A DNA stretch of 64,000 bases from Novispirillum itersonii (lineage in GTDB: Bacteria; Pseudomonadota; Alphaproteobacteria; Rhodospirillales; Rhodospirillaceae), in assembly GCF_014205675.1 (NCBI RefSeq), contig NZ_JACIIX010000001.1, positions 1 through 64,000 of the forward strand. Reading direction: 5' to 3'. A model generated the notes under the pieces. The model ran no database searches. It was not told where the DNA came from and saw only the letters and a program-made list of their open reading frames with translations. Of the stretch, positions 10,305 through 18,730 are shown one piece after another. A program made the position numbers and the translations under genes. Within the stretch, counting starts at the first letter, position 1, and the number at the start of each line of letters is the position of its first letter.

Positions 10305-11308
10305 GGCTGCGGCATCCCGGCTCCAGAAGCAGCCACGGAAACAGGGGCCACCGGTTGCCAGTTGCTGACCACCTGCCGCCCGCTGCCTTCGCCACACAGC
10401 AGCAGGGTTTCGGTCCGCACGCTGCGGCCCTGCCGTTCCACCCCCTGCAACAGCAGGCCGGTGGTGATGCCGGTGGCACAGAACACCACCTGATCGGAGC
10501 GGGCCAGATCCTCCGCCGCGTACCAGCGGTTGGTGTCGATTCCGGCGTCCTTGACCGCCATCCGCTCGCCGTTCAGCTGCGGATTCATCCGGCCATAAAA
10601 CACCCCGCCCAGCGACCGGATGGCGCAGGCGGTGATAATCCCTTCCGGGGTGCCGCCGGTGCCCATCAGGCAATCAATGCCGGAATCGGGGATCGCCGCC
10701 ATCAGCGCCCCGGCAATGTCCCCGGCCGGATAGAGGGCCACCCGGGCCCCGGCGGCGTAAATATCCTGAATCAGATCCCGATGACGGGGTTTTTCCAGCA
10801 CGAACACCGTCAGGTCGTGCACCGGCTTACCGGTTTCGCGGGCCAGCACCGCCAGTTTCTGCGCCACGGTCATCGCTGGGTCGATCCGGCCGCGCACCGC
10901 CGGCGGACCGACGAACTTTTCCATGTAAAAGCAGGGACCGGGGCGGAACAGGGTGCCCTGCGGGGCCATCGCCAGCACCGCCAGTGCATTGGTCATCCCC
11001 CGGGCGAGGTAGGAGGTGCCTTCGACCGGATCAACCGCAATGTCAAAAGCCGGACAGCCAGCCGCACCGATCACATCCCCGGCCAGCAGGCTGGTGCCGT
11101 CGTCGCCCTGCCCGTCGCTGCCGCTTTCACCGACCACCACGGTGCCGCGCACCGGCAGGTTTGCCAGCTCCGCCCGCATGGCGGCCATGGCGGCGCGGTC
11201 GCCTTCCACCTTGTCGCCGCGCCCGATCCAGTCATAGGCCGCCCGCGCCGCCGCCTCGGTGGCAGCACGCATCCGGAACCCCAGAACCGACAGTTCCGCG
11301 TTGCTCAC
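10301..11308 (-). CDS. glpX: Class II (GlpX-type) fructose-1,6-bisphosphatase
   Basis: Dephosphorylates fructose 1,6-bisphosphate, and in many autotrophs sedoheptulose bisphosphate; 335 residues. GlpX features are GRGDKVEGDRAAM, the metal-binding loop VVGESGSD, FDIAVDPVEGTSYLARG, VFVLEKPRHRDLI and MGTGGTPEGIITA. The loop after GESGSD (GQGDDG) and AGDIAG differ from the more usual GEGEIDEAP and DGDVAG, so it is a somewhat divergent member. A GTG start at 11308 is chosen because AAGGAG sits six bases upstream of it; an earlier GTG at 11332 lacks a site. It is the first gene of the compact cbb cluster and is coupled to phosphoribulokinase. Confidence 0.9.
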   Translation of the reverse strand: MSNAELSVLGFRMRAATEAAARAAYDWIGRGDKVEGDRAAMAAMRAELANLPVRGTVVVGESGSDGQGDDGTSLLAGDVIGAAGCPAFDIAVDPVEGTSYLARGMTNALAVLAMAPQGTLFRPGPCFYMEKFVGPPAVRGRIDPAMTVAQKLAVLARETGKPVHDLTVFVLEKPRHRDLIQDIYAAGARVALYPAGDIAGALMAAIPDSGIDCLMGTGGTPEGIITACAIRSLGGVFYGRMNPQLNGERMAVKDAGIDTNRWYAAEDLARSDQVVFCATGITTGLLLQGVERQGRSVRTETLLLCGEGSGRQVVSNWQPVAPVSVAASGAGMPQP

Positions 11309-11411
11309 GCCAAACTCCTTAGGACCAGACACACACCATCAGGTAGAAGACCCCATCCGGGTGGGAGAGAACCACACCATCGGGCAGGATGCCACAAAAA
11401 ACCATCCTTTT

Positions 11412-11442
11412 CCAAAGGTCACAGGACCCAAAGGTCACAGGA
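11412..11442. repeat. 15-base direct repeat pair upstream of the cbb cluster
   Basis: CCAAAGGTCACAGGA occurs at 11412-11426 and again at 11428-11442, a period of 16 bases. It lies in the gap between the binding-protein gene and glpX, about 105-135 bases upstream of glpX. It could be a tandem operator for a regulator of the cbb cluster or a slippage product. I know of no match to the LysR-type CbbR box. Confidence 0.6.
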
Positions 11443-11467
11443 GGCCCGGTCAGAGGAGACCACCGGA

Positions 11468-12295
11468 TCAGCGGGATACCGCGCGCAGGGCCTGCACCGC
11501 CTTTTCAATCCGGCCACTGGCGGCAATCTGGCGCAGCGCCTCCAGCACCGCCTCCCGGCTTTCCCCCTGCGCCGGAACCGCACAGGACACCGGCTCCGGC
11601 CGCATCAGCAGCAAGGGCACCGGAAACGGCTCCTGCGGCGGAACCGACCGGCTGCTCCAGCCGTACGTCATCCGGTTGACAATGCCATAGCGGGTGCGCC
11701 CGCGCGCCACCATCTTCAGGGCGGACCCTTCATCCGGGGCATCAGCCCGGGACAGACGGCCAGAGGCGAAGGCCTCCTCCAGCTCCGGATACAGATAGCC
11801 ACGCACGGTGGCGATGGTTCCGGCCAGATCGGCCAGCGTTTCCGCCGGAACGCCGTTGACCACCGCCCCCGGGGCCATGGTGATCACCACATTCTGCTCG
11901 CTGAACAACGGAACCGACAGCACCACCCCCGGCCGCAGGTCAGCCGGGATCCACCCTTCCGCCAGCGTACAGAGAACATCGACCTGCCCCCCGGCCAACG
12001 CCGAAATCACCCGCTTGCGCGACACCGGCACCACCTCTGCCGGGCGGCCCAGCCGTTCCGCCACCATCCGCATCAGATCCGGCAACAGGCCGTTACCGAG
12101 GTCCCCGTCAATCCCGGCCCGGGGCGGGGCGGATCCTTCGGACAGACCGATCCGCAGCGGAGGAGCCTGAAGGGGAGAGGTCTGGAGCGGAGCGGTCTGG
12201 GCAGATGCGACATCCGGCCAGACCGGCAGACCCAGCAGACCGGCAGCCGCAGCACGCAGAACCCAAAACCCACAGCGCTGTCGCAGCGCCGCCAT
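11468..12295 (-). CDS. Orphan periplasmic solute-binding-like protein
   Basis: A predicted exported protein of about 275 residues resembling family 3 extracellular solute-binding proteins (amino-acid-type). The N-terminus from ATG 12295 (MAALRQRCGFWVLRAAAAGLL, ending near VASA-Q) reads as a signal peptide. The mature part begins PPLRIGLSEGSAPPR, followed by LLPDLMRMVAERLGRPAEVVPV, the usual lobe-1 layout. No permease or ATPase is adjacent, so it may be a sensory or scavenging binding protein rather than part of a transporter. GTG 12385 is an alternative start but would put about 30 residues before the signal peptide. It is co-directional with the regulator upstream (102 bases) and the cbb cluster downstream. 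Confidence 0.75.
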   Translation of the reverse strand: MAALRQRCGFWVLRAAAAGLLGLPVWPDVASAQTAPLQTSPLQAPPLRIGLSEGSAPPRAGIDGDLGNGLLPDLMRMVAERLGRPAEVVPVSRKRVISALAGGQVDVLCTLAEGWIPADLRPGVVLSVPLFSEQNVVITMAPGAVVNGVPAETLADLAGTIATVRGYLYPELEEAFASGRLSRADAPDEGSALKMVARGRTRYGIVNRMTYGWSSRSVPPQEPFPVPLLLMRPEPVSCAVPAQGESREAVLEALRQIAASGRIEKAVQALRAVSR

Positions 12296-12397
12296 GACCC
12301 CTGGCTGTTTCCGGGACTGTTCCCGAAGCTGTTTCCGGTAATCCGCACCGGGATCCCGCGCCACACCTGTGCCCTGCTCCGCCACTCTGCCGCCTTT

Positions 12398-13060
12398 TCA
12401 GCGGCCGTCGCGCCCTTTCAGGTAATGCGCAACAGCCTGTGCCCGGTTGGAAACACCAAGCTTATCATACAGGTTCTTCAGATGAAACTTGACGGTGTTC
12501 AATGAAATATCCAGCTGGGCGGCAATCTGGGCATTGGTCAGCCCCCCGGCCAGCGCCGCCAGAAGTTCCTTTTCGCGCGGGGTCAGGCCGATAAAGGGGT
12601 CAGAGGCCAGCTGCGACACATCGACGAACGGGAACATCATCCGCCCGTCGGCCACCGCCGCCACTGTCTCCAGCAGCTGCGCCGGCGGGTCGGATTTAGA
12701 GCAGAACCCCGCCGCCCCCAGCGCCATGGCAACCCGGGGAATATCCGGGTTGCTCGACCCCGTGTAAACGATCAGGCGCGGCATATCGGCGCGGCCATGC
12801 AGGGCCTGCAACACTCCCCGGCCATCCAGATACGGCATTTCCCAGCCGATGATGCCGACATCAAAGCTGACCCGGTCAATCGACGACAGAAAACGTTCGC
12901 CGTCCGGCGTGGTGCCGACCAGCGCAAAGCGGTCGTCCCCGGCAAACAGTTTGATCAGGCTGCTCATCAGCAGCGGATTTTTTTCCGCGATGACGATTTC
13001 GATAGGGCGGCGGCGCTTGCCGGAGCCATCCCGGGTGCTGTCGGTCGTTTCTTCGGACAT
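12398..13060 (-). CDS. NarL/LuxR-type regulator with degenerate receiver
   Basis: A 220-residue DNA-binding regulator: receiver-like domain (about 20-140) plus a C-terminal LuxR helix-turn-helix (LTPREKELLAALAGGLTNAQIAAQLDISLNTVKFHLKNLYDKLG). The receiver keeps the overall fold pattern (MPYLDG, the switch Thr in VYTGSS, the Lys in GFCSKS), but the phospho-acceptor aspartate position is Gly72 (DVGIIGWEMP). The usual acidic pair is Glu26-Lys27. It is therefore unlikely to be controlled by Asp phosphorylation. ATG 13060 removes a low-quality leader present in the open frame. Downstream are the orphan binding protein and then the cbb cluster, so a role in regulating that locus is plausible but unproven. 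Confidence 0.9.
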   Translation of the reverse strand: MSEETTDSTRDGSGKRRRPIEIVIAEKNPLLMSSLIKLFAGDDRFALVGTTPDGERFLSSIDRVSFDVGIIGWEMPYLDGRGVLQALHGRADMPRLIVYTGSSNPDIPRVAMALGAAGFCSKSDPPAQLLETVAAVADGRMMFPFVDVSQLASDPFIGLTPREKELLAALAGGLTNAQIAAQLDISLNTVKFHLKNLYDKLGVSNRAQAVAHYLKGRDGR

Positions 13061-13300
13061 GCCCAATAAACTTTCACATACCCAAACGGCGCAGGAAGAC
13101 TGCGCGGCCAGAACAGGTGGTGCCGGGCCAGTCACCGATACCCGGCCTGACCCTGCCCCGCAGCGGACACTGGACCGGCCCCGGCACGGTCCCCTCCCCA
13201 CTTTGGTAGGGTGTACACTACCCTAAACCTGCCCCGGGTTTCCACCCTGATCAGCATGAGCAAAGCTGCACACACGGAGAAACCTCCGCCCGCCCCGCCC

Positions 13301-15718
13301 TTAGGTGTGGGAAGGTGCCGGACCGGTGCTGACCACATAGCGGGACTTGCCCTGATCCTTGGCCCGGTACATGGCGGCATCGGCCAGCCGCAGCAGGGTT
13401 TCCGCATCCCCGGCATGCTCCGGGGCCAGCGCGATCCCGATTGAGGCGGAAACGGCCCCGGTCAGCGGGCGGCCTTCGTGGGTGCCCAGCTCGAACGGCA
13501 CCGACAGGCTGCGCAGGATCCGGTCCGCCACATCCCGCACGCAGGCTGTATCCTCAATCCCGCCCATGATCACGGTGAACTCATCGCCGCCCAGCCGGGC
13601 GACGGTATCGCTTTCCCGCACGCTGGAGGACAGCCGCCGCGCCGCCTCGCGCAGCAGAACATCCCCGGCGTCATGCCCCAGCGTGTCGTTAACCGCCTTG
13701 AAGCCGTCGAGATCAATGAACATCAGCGCCATCGGCTGGCCACTGCGGTGCATGGTCCGCACCGCCTGCCCCAGACGGTCGTGGAACAGCACGCGGTTGG
13801 GCAGGCCGGTCAGGCTGTCATAGGTGGCCTGATAGCGGATCCGCTCCTCATCCAGCTTGCGCTGGGTAATGTCGTTGACCACCAGCACCACGTGGCGGAT
13901 ATCCCCGCCGGGAGAGCGGATGCCCGACGCCGCCAGCCGGGCGGCAAACCGCCGTCCGTCCGGACGTTCCGCCCAGAATTCCTCCTCGGCATGCCCGGCA
14001 CGGGCCAGTGCCTCCAGCAGGGCGGCCCAGCCGTATTCCGATCCGGTGAACAGAATCCGGTCCACCGTGCTGCCGGAGCGCGCCGGAATCCCGACAATAC
14101 GGTCCAGCGCCGGGTTGGAGGCCGAAATGATCCCATCCGGACCACAGACCAGAATGCCTTCGGCGGTGGTTTCGAACACCGTCGCGGCGATCTTCAGGCG
14201 TTCCTCGACCATCCGCCGTTCGGTGATGTCGCGGACCACCACCACCGCGCCGGTGACGTCCTCCCCCGCACCACCCGGAATCGGGTTGGAGGTATATTCG
14301 GCAATAAAGGTGCTGCCGTCGCGGCGCATCAGGGTCATTTCCACCCGGTCGTGGAACACCCCGCGCCGCAAGGCCGCCCGCACCCGCACCGGCTGCCCGG
14401 CCCGGTCGCCATCCCCGTGGCGGAACACCTCGGTTGCCGACCGGCCGATCACATCACCGTGGACCCAGCCCAGCAGGCCGGTCATCGCCGGATTGGCGAA
14501 GGTGACGATGCCGTCGGCGTTGATCCCGAGAATCCCGTCCCCGGCCGCATTCAGCACGCCCTGACTTTCATGGGTCAGGCGACGCAGCTCGCGGGTCCGT
14601 TCCTCCACCTGCCGTTCCAGATCCTCGGTATAACGGCGCTCGGCCTGTTCCGCCCGGCGGCGGTCGGTGATGTCGCGGATCACCCCGGTCTGAAAGCTCT
14701 GACGGCCCAGCCGCAGGGCGCTGAAGGTCACCGCCGCCGGGAACAGGGTGCCATCAGCCCGGCGGGCCATGTGGTCCAGTTCCATGCCCGGCATCGGCAG
14801 CACCACGGAATCGTCCGGTTCCGGCAGAAACCGGCTGACCGGGGAGCCGATCGCCTCATCCGCCCGCAGGCCGAACATCCGCTCCGCCGCCACGTTGAAG
14901 GTCTGCACCACCCCGGCACTGTCGATGGTGACGATGGCATCGGCAACGGTGTTGAGAATTCCCTTCAGGCGGGCCTCGCGCTCCCGCACCCCTTCGGCGG
15001 CGCGGACCCGGGCACTGATGTCGCGGGCCTCCAGCACATGGGTACGGGTGCCCGGCAGGGCCACCACCCGGGCCTCGGCATCCAGCCCTTCACCGTCAGC
15101 GGTCATCAGCTTCAGCAGCAGAAGACCCGGTTCCTCGCTCAGGGTATCCAGCCCAAGGTCCAGCAGGGCGTGGTAGTCGGGGTGGATGATCCGGTCCAGC
15201 GTCTGCCCGACCACCGACTCCAGAGACGGCAGGCGCAGCACCTGCACCGCCGAGGCATTGACCATGGTGATGCGGCCGTTGGTGATCACCACCATCGCAT
15301 CCAGCGCCAGATCGACCAGTGCCCGGTAACGCTGCTCGCTGGCCATCACCTCGCGGATCGTCTTCATGCGGTCGGTCAGGTCGCGGGCGTGCACAAAGTA
15401 GAGGTCGGACTCGCCCTCCAGCACCGTGACCCGGACCTCGCACTCCATCTGGCTGCCGTCATTGCGCAGCAGCAGCATCGGGATTGCCCCCTCCCCCGCC
15501 ACATCGGCCAGCCCGTCCTCGAACACCGGGCGGTAATCGCCGCCGGTCAGTTCGGCAAAGCTGCGCCCCAGCAGGTCCGACTCCGCCGTGACCCGCAGGG
15601 CCTGCAACGCCACCGCATTCACCGACAGAATCTGCCCGCCCTGACACAGAAAAGCCGGGTCAGGCAGGCACCCCATCAGATGCCGGTACGATGCATATAT
15701 GTGCGACAGGACCGTCAT
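13301..15718 (-). CDS. Multi-PAS diguanylate cyclase
   Basis: An 805-residue cytoplasmic sensor protein that should make cyclic di-GMP. Five PAS modules can be followed (roughly 15-115, 130-240, 250-355, 385-500, 510-620), several ending in the DITxR linker. A short coiled coil (YTEDLERQVEERTRELRRL, about 365-385) lies between PAS3 and PAS4. The GGDEF domain begins near 640 (YDSLTGLPNR) and has an intact active site GGDEF at 710-714. A product-inhibition I-site RESD is correctly placed five residues upstream of the active site. There is no EAL domain and no transmembrane segment. The input signal is unknown. It is separated from msrQ upstream by 273 bases and is probably transcribed from its own promoter. 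Confidence 0.94.
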   Translation of the reverse strand: MTVLSHIYASYRHLMGCLPDPAFLCQGGQILSVNAVALQALRVTAESDLLGRSFAELTGGDYRPVFEDGLADVAGEGAIPMLLLRNDGSQMECEVRVTVLEGESDLYFVHARDLTDRMKTIREVMASEQRYRALVDLALDAMVVITNGRITMVNASAVQVLRLPSLESVVGQTLDRIIHPDYHALLDLGLDTLSEEPGLLLLKLMTADGEGLDAEARVVALPGTRTHVLEARDISARVRAAEGVREREARLKGILNTVADAIVTIDSAGVVQTFNVAAERMFGLRADEAIGSPVSRFLPEPDDSVVLPMPGMELDHMARRADGTLFPAAVTFSALRLGRQSFQTGVIRDITDRRRAEQAERRYTEDLERQVEERTRELRRLTHESQGVLNAAGDGILGINADGIVTFANPAMTGLLGWVHGDVIGRSATEVFRHGDGDRAGQPVRVRAALRRGVFHDRVEMTLMRRDGSTFIAEYTSNPIPGGAGEDVTGAVVVVRDITERRMVEERLKIAATVFETTAEGILVCGPDGIISASNPALDRIVGIPARSGSTVDRILFTGSEYGWAALLEALARAGHAEEEFWAERPDGRRFAARLAASGIRSPGGDIRHVVLVVNDITQRKLDEERIRYQATYDSLTGLPNRVLFHDRLGQAVRTMHRSGQPMALMFIDLDGFKAVNDTLGHDAGDVLLREAARRLSSSVRESDTVARLGGDEFTVIMGGIEDTACVRDVADRILRSLSVPFELGTHEGRPLTGAVSASIGIALAPEHAGDAETLLRLADAAMYRAKDQGKSRYVVSTGPAPSHT

Positions 15719-15991
15719 CGGCGACAGCGGCTTCCCCCCTTAATCCCCTGTGCGGATACGACGCCGCGGCACCGGAACGGCACCCGCCAGCGGACCCTGC
15801 ACTCAGACTCCCGGTCCCGCGCGGACCGTTCGTCTCCCTGACCCTCTCCCCTGCCGTGCTTAAGGGCACGGACTTTATTCTGTCATATGGGGAAGTGACA
15901 CAGCCGGAAGGTACGACGCATTGACCGGCGTTGCAACCTTTCCGGACACGGTTTAACACACCAGATCACAACCGATGGATGCGATACCCGG

Positions 15992-16630
15992 TCATCGCCG
16001 GAGCGGGACCGGAAGCCGCAGAAGCAACAGAACCGCCAATATCCCTGCGTAGAGAAGGGGTGTCCGCAGATCCGCCTTGACCATCATCGCATAATGCAAC
16101 ACCCCCAGCGGTGCCGCCAGATAAACCAATGCGTGCAGCCGTTTCCACCACCGCCCGCCCAGCCGCCGGACCATCCCCTTCGGAGAGGTGACGGCAAGGG
16201 CCAGCAGGATCACCACCGCAACCATGCCGACGGTGATGTAACACCGCTTCAGCACGTCGGCCCAGATCACCGCCCAATCGAAAAACTGATCGACCCCGGC
16301 GTAGATCAGCAGATGCACCGCCGCGTAAAAGAAGGCAAACAGGCCCAGCATCCGCCGCAGCCGCATCACCCCGGCCCAGCCGGTCAGCCGCCGCAGCGGG
16401 CTGACGGCCAGCGAGACCAGCAGCAGGGTCAGGGCCTGATCGCCGGAAAAGCGGATGGCGGTTTCAATCGGGTTGACCGCGACTGGATCCCCCGGCCGCA
16501 GCAGCCCCAGCCGCAGCACGAACCACAGCAGCGGCGACAGGGCCAGCAGGAACACCAGCGGCTTCAGCCAGCGGGGAAACCACCCCGCCGCAATCAGCGG
16601 ACGGGCCGGGGCACGGCGGATCAGTACCAT
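15992..16630 (-). CDS. msrQ: Heme-binding membrane subunit MsrQ
   Basis: Membrane cytochrome that passes electrons to the periplasmic methionine-sulfoxide reductase MsrP; 212 residues, normal for MsrQ/YedZ. About six hydrophobic segments are visible, starting with [18 protein letters not shown]. Histidines typical of the heme-binding ferric-reductase-like fold occur in [13 protein letters not shown] and [23 protein letters not shown] 16630 overlaps the end of msrP by ten bases, so the two are translationally coupled. A longer in-frame reading starts inside msrP and is not credible. Confidence 0.92.
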   Translation of the reverse strand: MVLIRRAPARPLIAAGWFPRWLKPLVFLLALSPLLWFVLRLGLLRPGDPVAVNPIETAIRFSGDQALTLLLVSLAVSPLRRLTGWAGVMRLRRMLGLFAFFYAAVHLLIYAGVDQFFDWAVIWADVLKRCYITVGMVAVVILLALAVTSPKGMVRRLGGRWWKRLHALVYLAAPLGVLHYAMMVKADLRTPLLYAGILAVLLLLRLPVPLRR

Positions 16631-17619
16631 TTCCGCAGGTCCATTCCGGCATACAGCCCGGCCACCGCATCCGCATAACCGTTGAACATCAGGGTATCGC
16701 GGCGGAAGAACTCGCCGATGCGGCGTTCCTTGGCCTGACTCCAGCGCGGATGGTCCACCTGCGGGTTGACGTTGGCATAAAAGCCGTATTCCTGCGGGGC
16801 CTGCCGCGCCCACGAGGTCCCCGGCATTTCCCGCACCAGCGAAATCCGCACGATCGACTTGACCGACTTAAACCCGTATTTCCACGGTACCACCAGCCGC
16901 AGCGGTGCCCCGTTCTGCGGCGGCAGGCTGCGGCCATAAACACCGGTGGCCAGCAGGGTCAGCGGGTTCATCGCCTCGTCCAGCCGCAGCCCTTCGGCAT
17001 AAGGCCAGTCCAGCACCTTCCACGCCTGCCCCGGCATGCGTTTGGGGTCATGCAGGGTCTCAAAGCGGACGAATTTTGCATCGCCGGTCGGTTCCACCCG
17101 CTTCAGCAGCTCCGCCAGCGGAATGCCAACCCACGGGATCACCATCGACCAGCCTTCAACGCAGCGCATCCGGTAAATCCGTTCCTCCTGCCCGATGCCG
17201 AACAGCAGGCGGCCAAGATCATAGGTGCCGGGTTTCGCCACATCGCCGTCAACCGTCACCGTCCACGGTTCGGTCTTGAACCCAACGGCATTGCGGGCCG
17301 GATCGTCCTTGCCGGTGCCGAATTCATAGAAGTTGTTGTAGGTGGTCACCGCCTGCCACGGCGTCAGCGGCTCCGGGGCCGCCAGATCGGGGCGCGGAGT
17401 GATCCCCGGCAACGGCAGCCCGCCGAGTCCCGGTCCGGGATCGGCAATCCCCCCTGCTCCCGCAGGCGTTGCCGCCCGCGCTGAGGCCGCCACCACCACC
17501 CCCGCCCCGGCCAGCAGGGCCGCCCCGCCGTGCAGGAAGGACCGGCGGCTGGCCCACAGGGCCTCCGGCGTGGTGTCGTTTTCTGTCAGATCCCAGGGGC
17601 GGCGGTGACGCAGCAGCAT
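16621..17619 (-). CDS. msrP: Protein-methionine-sulfoxide reductase catalytic subunit MsrP
   Basis: Periplasmic molybdenum-cofactor enzyme that repairs oxidised methionines in envelope proteins; 332 residues. A twin-arginine signal is clear ([17 protein letters not shown] at about 24-40, cleavage near ASARA-A). The molybdenum-ligating cysteine lies in [13 protein letters not shown] (Cys153), followed by [21 protein letters not shown] and a C-terminal [14 protein letters not shown]. It is the first gene of the msrPQ pair. A Fur-like inverted repeat lies about 175 bases upstream of the start, in the gap shared with the divergent IalB-like gene. Confidence 0.95.
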   Translation of the reverse strand: MLLRHRRPWDLTENDTTPEALWASRRSFLHGGAALLAGAGVVVAASARAATPAGAGGIADPGPGLGGLPLPGITPRPDLAAPEPLTPWQAVTTYNNFYEFGTGKDDPARNAVGFKTEPWTVTVDGDVAKPGTYDLGRLLFGIGQEERIYRMRCVEGWSMVIPWVGIPLAELLKRVEPTGDAKFVRFETLHDPKRMPGQAWKVLDWPYAEGLRLDEAMNPLTLLATGVYGRSLPPQNGAPLRLVVPWKYGFKSVKSIVRISLVREMPGTSWARQAPQEYGFYANVNPQVDHPRWSQAKERRIGEFFRRDTLMFNGYADAVAGLYAGMDLRKWY

Positions 17620-18035
17620 GATCAGGACTCCGGCATGATCGGATCAGGGGGAAAGGCACCGGACGGGGTATCAGAATGGGGAGAACGGTCCGGTGCCCCA
17701 TCTGGTATGGGGGCAGACTGCCATGGTTGCGAGGGGAGCGGGCCTCACATCTGCGCGATCCGGTGGCATAAAACCGACACAAAGCGCATGTCGTATGCAA
17801 AAATGATGATTGCATTCCGTTCCGTTCCGTCGCAGGCTCCGCCCTCACCGGGGGATCAGGGCTGTCCGACCCGGCGCTGCGTCATGTCGCCGGTCAGGCG
17901 GCCCGATGCGGCCCGAACGGCAGCTGCGTCAGGTTTCCCCGGTCAGGTTTTCCCGGGCTGGCGGGTTGATCCCGGCAGCCTGTTTCACCCCCGCTCTCTG
18001 GCCTGCCCTTGTCGGCCCCAGCTCAGGATTGCATC
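17620..18035. other. Divergent promoter region between msrP and ialB-like gene
   Basis: This 416-base gap between divergent start codons has no credible gene. It contains a stem-loop near 17694-17715 (CCCCAT, loop CTGGT, ATGGGG core) and an AT-rich patch at about 17765-17815 including a Fur-like inverted repeat. The rest is GC-rich with no assignable signal. Confidence 0.6.
17795..17815. promoter_or_regulatory. Fur-like inverted repeat
   Basis: ATGCAA, nine bases (AAATGATGA), TTGCAT. It has the same half-sites as the site at 41735-41757 between tonB and the heme receptor. The AATGATGATT core resembles Fur/Mur operators. It lies between msrP and the ialB-like gene, so either or both may be iron- or metal-regulated. 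Binding is inferred. Confidence 0.55.
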
Positions 18036-18539
18036 GTGTTTTCCAAGGCTCTCCGCGTATCCCTTATTGCTTCTGCCGTTCTCTGCGCCGCTGTTCCGGC
18101 TTTCGCCGCAGACGATAAAGGTGCCAAGGTGCAGAAGTTCGGCAGCTGGTCGATGGGCTGCGATCCCAAGCAGCCAAAGGCCTGCCTGCTGCAACAGGAT
18201 TATGTTGACGCCAAGAGCAAGACCCCGATGCTGCGGGTTGATATCGCCATGCAGGGCAATCCGCCGTCGCCGTCGCTGCGGGTCATCGCCCCGCTGGGCG
18301 TTCTGCTGCTGAAGCCGCTGGTGATCAACATCGACGGCAACGAACCGGCCAACCTGCCGTTCACCACCTGCCTGCCCGGCGGCTGCTCCACCGTGGTGTC
18401 GCTGGCCCCCCAGGCCATTGACCGCATGAAGGCCGGAAAGCAGATGAACTTCACCTTCACGCTGGCCAACCAGCAGACCGTCAACGCGACGATCTCGCTG
18501 AAGGGCTTCAACGAAGGTCTGGCCGCCCTGAGCAAGTAA
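18036..18539 (+). CDS. Invasion-associated locus B (IalB)-family protein
   Basis: Predicted exported protein of 167 residues. The GTG start at 18036 gives a clean signal peptide (MFSKALRVSLIASAVLCAAVPAFA, cut before ADDKG) with an AGGA site eight bases upstream; a TTG at 18009 would add nine residues. The mature sequence has the IalB pattern: FGSWSMGCDPKQPKACLLQQDY near the start, a LRVIAPLGVLLLKPLVINIDG strand region, and a second cysteine pair in FTTCLPGGCSTVV. IalB was named for erythrocyte invasion in Bartonella but is widespread in free-living alphaproteobacteria, where its role is unclear. It is followed by an unusual T-rich tandem repeat. Confidence 0.88.
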   Translation: MFSKALRVSLIASAVLCAAVPAFAADDKGAKVQKFGSWSMGCDPKQPKACLLQQDYVDAKSKTPMLRVDIAMQGNPPSPSLRVIAPLGVLLLKPLVINIDGNEPANLPFTTCLPGGCSTVVSLAPQAIDRMKAGKQMNFTFTLANQQTVNATISLKGFNEGLAALSK

Positions 18540-18600
18540 GCCGCTGCCCCGGGTATGCCCGGACAGAGAGGCATCTGAAATCCGGCCGGGGTCCGTCTCC

Positions 18601-18660
18601 GTGCCGGGTTTCTGTTTTTTGGGCCGGGTTTCTGTTTTTTGGGCCGGGTTTCTGTTTTTC
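18601..18660. repeat. Three tandem copies of a 20-base T-rich unit
   Basis: Three head-to-tail copies of a 20-base unit (core GCCGGGTTTCTGTTTTTT) fill 18601-18660, almost identical; only the first two and the last bases vary. It lies 60 bases after the ialB-like stop and 70 bases before the next start. A CCGGG-TATG-CCCGG hairpin near 18548 precedes it. It may be a length-variable slippage locus or a reiterated termination signal. Confidence 0.85.
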
Positions 18661-18730
18661 AGAACCGCTAAACTGTATTCTGCCCCCTGAACAGCCGCCC
18701 GTTCCGGACCGGCCCCGTCGAGGAACGCTG

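Noticed and set aside
10280-12505. Open frame of 741 codons on the plus strand across glpX and its neighbour
   Set aside because: Crosses several well-supported opposite-strand genes and intergenic gaps; composition is antisense-like.
13478-15841. Open frame of 787 codons opposite the diguanylate cyclase
   Set aside because: Shadow of the cyclase gene; translation is low-complexity and rich in His, Gln and Arg.
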